Assembly (NCBI GenBank): GCA_900128585.1
Contig: LT642263.1
Location: forward strand, 1 to 27,240
Direction of reading: 5' to 3'
Source: Stramenopiles sp. TOSAG23-3
Taxonomy: Eukaryota; Sar
DNA: 27,240 bases
Under the pieces are notes generated by a model that worked only from the letters and a program-made list of their open reading frames with translations, searched no databases and was not told the origin of the DNA. Each line of letters opens with the position of its first letter. Within the stretch, counting starts at the first letter, position 1. A program made the position numbers and the translations under genes. Below, piece after piece: positions 23,301-27,240 of this stretch.

Positions 23301-26300
23301 CCACCGATACAATCGGGGTTGCTGTCTGGAAACTCACTTTTAGCATCTTTATATGCCCACCAAAGAAACCAGAGGAATATTTTCGATCCCCTTCCTTAAC
23401 AACTAGTGAGGATTCAGAGAGGACCTCTTGAACTTCGTGATAGGATGTTGCGCTCCCTGGTACATATAGCATCCCTGTAGTATAGGTACCATCTGGCATG
23501 AAAGGCTCGCTTTGCAGCAAAACACTCATCTTCCGCACCAGAAGAACTTTATACGTGCCTCGGAGACTAGATGAGTTCAGATCCACTTCCAAATCAAGAA
23601 ATTTTGAAGTCTCAGCAACATTTAAACTGCGCAGTAATGTTACATTGATCAATCCACCTGATAAAAATACAACTTTGGATTTCACACCTTCGTAAAAAGT
23701 GGTAACTTCAAGAAAATCCCCTGGTAAAAATGTTTTTACCGCGGCATGATGAAGCTTAATCAAATTGCTCCCCGGAACTTTAAACCCATTCTTTAATGTT
23801 GCCAAAACAGATGTAATACTAGATATTTGCATCCCCTCTTCGGTTGCAGACGTCATTCTGCAAATTGTGTTTCCGTTTATGTTGAGTTTTGTGTTACCCA
23901 CAACAGCTTTGCATGCATTTAACGACGGTTGAACAGGCATTAAATCCACGGAACTATACAAAAACAACTTATTTCCTGTTACATTTTGCACTCTGTACAT
24001 CCCATTAATTTCCTTTTCGTGGCATGCAATTATCTCCATTCGATCGCCGATATGTACGTTTAGAGGCGTCGCAGTGCTCAATGAAATAATTTTACAAGAA
24101 CGAAAGAGAGGTGATGCACCCGAAGAGTTAGAACAAATTACCTCGATTTGTTCGACGAGACTGCTCCGTCCGAAAGTCACATTGACAAAGGTGTCCTCAG
24201 AAAGAGGTGAGCTATCGGGTTGAATTGACACGATTTCTGGTTTGTTCATGATAGACAATGTCACCCTCTGCCCGGAGTGCAGAGAGCTGTGACGACCCGA
24301 CCAAAGATCACCTAAGTGTCCGCCGCCTTCGATTCCGTCATTTATAACGTACACAAGATATTTTGCTCCAGCTACCAGAGACCTTGAAATCGTACAAACT
24401 AAATTTTCAGCCGATTTGTAAATTGCAGGCAGTACAATTACATTATCATGCATCCCACTATATTTGGACTCCAAAACGCAATGGCAATTTGGAGAAAATC
24501 CACTGCCGGAAACAGAAAAATCGGTGCGAGTCCCAGAGTATAGAAAGGATGGTGAAATACTGTGCACAGTCGGAATGAGAAACACTCTATATTTTTGAGA
24601 GCATAATAAATTTATGCACACTACCACAAAACTTTTTGTTTCTCCAACAGTTTTTGTACTTTTGTCCAAAATGCACGTAAGTTTAAATAATTGGGTCACG
24701 AGTGTGACGTTTCGGCATCTGCTCCCTCCAACAAATACGTGCAAAAAGTGTGCATTTGTGCCAAAATTTTCGCCGTATATTGTGAAATTTCTCTCCCCTG
24801 CAGTATACACAAACTGGTCTGTATAAAATTGACCCTGATCGACGGGCACAAGGCCCGCCTCTACTTTGCGAATAATGGGCGCTTGGTATTTCAAAACTGA
24901 CCCCGAATGCAAATTCGTGTTTCCGTTCAGTGGATATAGAGTTTTGTGTTTAAAGTAAGCTGATGAAACGGATATCTTTAGGCCTTCACCCGAGCGCGGC
25001 GGCAGAGAGCACGAAACGGCGCATACATCAGTGCTCAGCCAGTTATAACCGATAGGCTGCGTGAGAGTTGTTATGACATAACCATGCCCATTATTTTCTA
25101 GATCACCCGGAAATGCCTCTTTAATTAGGAAAGTAAAAGGATTTACAACTTCATACACTTCGTATAGCTTTCCTACTTTTTTGAAATTTGTTTCGTCTAG
25201 AAATGATATTTGAGCTCCGTCCTCTAGTGCAAGTGGAGATCCTCGGGTAGTCACCAATGTGGCATTCTTGTAGGGAATCATGGTCTTAATGGCCCTATAT
25301 TTATCACCCAAATTACGATTTTTTGGTAGTTTCTTGAGAAGGCATCCGAGGCTTGTTTGCAGATCTTTGCATTCCCGCAGCCCAATTTGAACGGACATAG
25401 TTACGATAATGGAGCCTGTGTTATACATGGTGTACGCAGGCGATGAAGGAACCAGTACTGTCACCACGGTAGGGTCAGCCGTCACATTAGTTACGGTATG
25501 ATCACCGTCTAGTTGTTTTTTACCCGAATCATATATCCTAATTTTTGAACCATTCTCAATCTTAAGCGGATTTATCAAGGTCAGCTTGGCCCGCCCATTT
25601 CTCACAGATATGGTTTGAATCCCACTTCTCTTTCCAGGTCGATATACCCACCCACTTTTGGCTTTTAGTTTTGACGGGTCGTTCTCATTTTTAAAGTGCT
25701 TCATATAAACTGGCCACAACCTTCCACCGATAATAGGAGTGTCACAATCTGACGCAGAGCAAATACGCGATTGTAATAAGATTGTAGAACTGTCAAACAC
25801 TTCACTAATAACATACGTTCCATTTAGTTCCATGTAAACCGAATGTTGAATTTTCACTACGTCACCAGCGGTAAACGGCAGCTCATTCCCTGCAATTGTA
25901 ATTTGGGTCTGCATCCCGCTGGCGTCTAACTGAATTATGGAAATATAGAACGCTGGAATATTAAAAGCGAAGACTTTGTCTGAAACTTTCTTCGAAACTA
26001 CCCATACATCATTTAAAAATTCCATGGGGCAATCAGAAACTGATATTGAATCTCCTTCATCGACAATGTCACCCGACACAAAAAACCTCGCCTCTGCTAC
26101 GGCTGAAAAAAAGAAAATTGTTACATTCACAATTTTAACTTTTTCTCCCATATGAAAGGGGGATCCCAAAAGCACTAGCGTATCACCGCCTTGAGGGTTA
26201 CATACTATGTCGTTTTGCGCCGGACTAACTGGATCCAAACGCCCGTGCAAACAATTTAATGTATGGGGAAGGTACTGGTGTGACGGAACGACGGCTTGGC

Positions 26301-27240
26301 CTTTTGAAAACTTACTTATTCGATGCATTCCATTAATATATGGCAAATGTACAAACCTTTTGATTTGCAGTGTGCAGCCAGACAGCAGTGTTGGTATTAT
26401 TGTATTTTCAGAGGCAGTAATAAGCACCGTATTATTTGTAAAATTGTTGTTGTTGCGAACGACAGCATATCGACCGTTGAAAGAATAGTTATTGCAATAT
26501 TTGATTTTCACGAAATCTGTATCGTTTATTGGCGTGGAAAAGCTCATTGCAGTATATAAAATAATTTTCTGACCACCGGTAAATTCTGCATGCATAATTT
26601 TTGTTTCCAGGTCTGCACATCCAGAAAGCTCGGCGTGCATACCCCTGTAAAAGCGCCGTTTTCCTTTAATTTTCAAGCTCATGTATTTACCAGTGGAAGC
26701 GACATGTATGTTCCCGTCCATATTCAACAATGGGATTCCAACTTCAAGTGAACCTCCCCATATCGTCTCTTCAAACGGTGCCGCCACATTCAGCGTTAAA
26801 ATGGAAAATGCGGTCACTGTCGCGCAAACTTGGGTAGAGTCCCGATTGAAGCAGCGAAACGGATTTGCAGAAGCACTAAAAGCATAGAATGCGGCATTAT
26901 GCGTGAATGTGCAGATTGCAGTAGAAAATGAAATTGAGTTTTTAACAGCTCCACTATGACGAAATGTGATATTTATGCAGCTGTCTCGCGGTGCGGATAC
27001 TTGTGCAACGACATACACCCCATTTGCATATTCACTACTACAATTACTCAATGTAAAATAGTCTTCCAGTGTTATTTTGATATCCCCGCATGCAAACACA
27101 GTTCCGTTATCAGCGTCTATGTTGACAATTGTGCCTACTTGTTTGAGTAGTCTAGATACATGCATAACGGTGGTCTGTACTCCATTTGACACCATAATTT
27201 TATCGCCTTCTTGCAGCATGTACGACGATACTCCCAAGTG
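5378..27240 (-). CDS. giant modular surface protein, large exon (5' partial)
   Basis: A single open frame runs from the window edge (first in-window codon CAC, 27240-27238) to the donor at 5377. That is 21,863 bases, or 7,287 complete codons plus two bases. With the last exon the window encodes 7,795 residues. The start lies outside: the first in-frame TTG at 27237 is internal. Order of parts: beta-rich 'GDxVxI...NGxYxV' repeats; an IPT/TIG-like stretch; more repeats mixed with a second module; cysteine block 1; a beta-rich spacer; cysteine block 2; a juxtamembrane region with an EF-hand; then five membrane helices. N-x-S/T sequons are frequent throughout the N-terminal 7,100 residues and all disulfide-type cysteine modules lie there, so this part should be extracellular or lumenal. 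GCC2/GCC3-type giant proteins are known from stramenopiles and alveolates. No catalytic domain is visible, and adhesion, matrix binding or sensing is inferred. Confidence 0.96.
5385..5905 (-). other. first membrane-helix cluster (helices 1-5)
   Basis: Hydrophobic segments in order: LPLYV-type VLISFVVGILITMMFFSIWW (about 5890-5815); ILSGITLIGGPAILGFGYAF and LPTFLIVFIVQMIL (about 5778-5668, either one hairpin or two helices); GLSYTLLGVIIVIKAANA (about 5570-5510); and LLHTIGFIFFQTLMIMI (about 5440-5385), which ends just before the intron. With five more in the next exon this makes about ten. The preceding ectodomain has QRHLEYTFRTTFRHLDYMGL, a juxtamembrane stretch rich in basic and aromatic residues. 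Confidence 0.85.
7891..7926 (-). other. canonical EF-hand calcium-binding loop
   Basis: Residues 6439-6450 read DENKDNQLSFEE: Asp1, Asn3, Asp5, Gln7 (backbone), Leu8, Ser9 and Glu12, a complete 12-residue EF-hand loop, with a helix-like WANMKAEF before it and VRKNNLPGF after. A possible degenerate partner lies about 20 residues on (DTYAGLDSMLSNIEFLELM), lacking several ligands but keeping the spacing and a late Glu. It lies about 670 residues before the first membrane helix, on the side that should be extracellular if the cysteine blocks are. Confidence 0.8.
8800..11467 (-). other. cysteine-rich block 2, GCC2/GCC3 repeats
   Basis: Residues about 5259-6147 form the longer cysteine region. Units include CPPGVFC, CPKGQFC, CPPGKKC, CKAGFIC, CLKGHYC, CPNGTFC, CTPGYYC, CPAGTFC, CPAGFYC, CPENFIC and CPKNHYC. 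Between them are EGF/TNFR-style connectors such as CPTGRFSKITGSEECQTC and CPSGTYNDETRQSGCKTC. The connectors match the GCC2/GCC3 consensus (C..G.y......C..C). A loop at about 11340-11000 interrupts the block with a less cysteine-rich domain (GGKIVQFFRASYEGQYFAVF). This region is probably a stiff disulfide-laced stalk next to the membrane-proximal domain. Confidence 0.88.
14840..16645 (-). other. cysteine-rich block 1, GCC2/GCC3 (ephrin-receptor-like) repeats
   Basis: Residues about 3533-4134 carry repeated C-x(2)-G-x(2)-C units: CPAGFNC, CPQGKIC, CPAGYIC, CPPGHYC, CPKGFYC, CPPGYIC and CSAGHYC. These alternate with spacer cysteines such as CKPGTYNDVPRREDCKGC, the hallmark of GCC2/GCC3 or TNFR-like extracellular modules. 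The C-terminal part changes style to closely spaced CC pairs (CRLDSDCKGQLPFCC, GDCCVQEC, FECCKFPF, RDCCLPGD), suggesting a different disulfide-rich domain. A beta-rich insert with a GDxV-like repeat sits at about 16560-16270. Confidence 0.85.
17875..17883 (-). other. RGD tripeptide in the ectodomain
   Basis: Residues 3120-3122 read RGD in the context HLRAIRGDTVKN. RGD is the classic integrin-binding tripeptide, but it also arises by chance. Here GDTV could simply be the start of a 'GDxV' repeat unit. Confidence 0.2.
18990..27215 (-). repeat. tandem beta-rich repeats, GDxVxI-x(n)-LNGxYxVxxV, FCCH-like
   Basis: Diverged units of about 50-80 residues recur. Each opens with G-D/x-x-[IV]-x-[IVL] and has a central [LI]-N-G-x-[YH]-x-[VI] and a trailing beta strand. 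Clear copies: ANGVYVVAQV (about 27000-27095), FNGRYAVV (about 26450-26520), INGMHRISK (26310-26390), AGDVVKIQ...LNGTYVISEV (25800-25890), NGSKIRIY...LDGDHTVTNV (25485-25570), IGDRMEII...INGMYRVQNV (23965-24060), EKDLVYLE...IHGAFRVQKV (23150-23235), AGDVVRLE...LNGRDFAIHAI (22105-22200), VGDSFFVG...IGPYTIAAV (21660-21760), NDYITITD...LNGVHQITYI (20590-20665), PGAVIQFV...VNGIYGVITAL (19655-19725), VGKTISLQ...LNNVYTISNF (19035-19110). The shape resembles the small beta-barrel signature Pfam calls the E1 FCCH domain, often seen in repeat proteins. That link is by eye. Isolated related units also occur further on, for example VGMSMQIQV...LQGKVLRVLS (16340-16430). Confidence 0.75.
24110..24880 (-). 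other. IPT/TIG-like domains (two good, one partial)
   Basis: Residues about 787-1044 carry Ig-like, plexin/transcription-factor type signatures. Copy 1: FTIYGENFGTNAHFLHVFVG (24820-24760), then GSRCRNV and FKLTCIL. Copy 2 starts VHSISPSFLYSGTRTDFSVS (about 24560) with GSGFSPNC and ends with ENLVCTISRS. A weaker third starts PEIVSIQPDSSPLSEDTFVN (about 24240). The P-x-I...P...G/S...G-x-[NG]-F...C...C pattern is the usual IPT hallmark. Such domains mediate extracellular recognition in plexins and fibrocystin-like proteins. The decayed repeat protein at 1629-3199 uses a related fold. Confidence 0.7.

Noticed and set aside
27235-27237. TTG at the right edge as the start of the giant protein
   Set aside because: The frame continues through the preceding CAC to the window edge, there is no signal peptide, and the sequence is already in a repeat unit. 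The start must lie outside.
1-27240. tRNA, rRNA, CRISPR or insertion sequence
   Set aside because: I saw no cloverleaf-like segment, rRNA signature, spaced identical repeats or transposase with inverted ends anywhere in the window.

Overview
The window is nuclear DNA of a eukaryote, most likely a free-living or parasitic protist. One gene, on the minus strand, fills 86% of it (27240 down to 3756). It is broken by a single textbook spliceosomal intron: GTAAGT donor, CTAAC branch-like motif, pyrimidine tract and TAG acceptor. It carries eukaryotic extracellular modules: GCC2/GCC3-type cysteine repeats, IPT/TIG-like domains, an EF-hand and many N-glycosylation sequons. TAA, TAG and TGA are all absent from 7,795 codons, which fits the standard code and argues against ciliates with reassigned stops. 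The architecture recalls giant surface proteins of stramenopiles, alveolates and haptophytes, but the sequence alone does not settle the lineage.

Layout. 1-145: possible 3' end of a plus-strand gene with an acidic tail; a donor-like GTAAGT at 72-77 allows an alternative spliced end at 551. 146-1440: AT-rich intergenic DNA with short repeats, a small signal-peptide-like ORF (431-556) and an unconvincing minus-strand ORF (1148-1523). 1442-3199: plus-strand pseudogene of a secreted IPT/TIG-like repeat protein, with a signal peptide followed by at least four repeats, broken by about eight frameshifts and a stop. 3200-3755: convergent intergenic spacer with a tandem duplication and a plus-strand AATAAA. 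3756-27240: the giant gene, whose 5' end lies beyond the right edge.

The giant protein, read N to C (residue 1 = codon 27240-27238), has: a beta-rich ectodomain of repeated 'GDxVxI...LNGxYxVxxV' units (about residues 9-2750) with an IPT/TIG insert (about 787-1044); scattered copies of a second, roughly 80-residue module; two cysteine-rich blocks (about 3533-4134 and 5259-6147); a juxtamembrane region with a canonical EF-hand loop (6439-6450); about ten membrane helices (about 7112-7622) interrupted by the intron; and a basic cytosolic tail ending at 7795. It looks like a giant, calcium-responsive adhesion or sensing receptor with a polytopic membrane anchor. That role is inference; I cannot name the gene.
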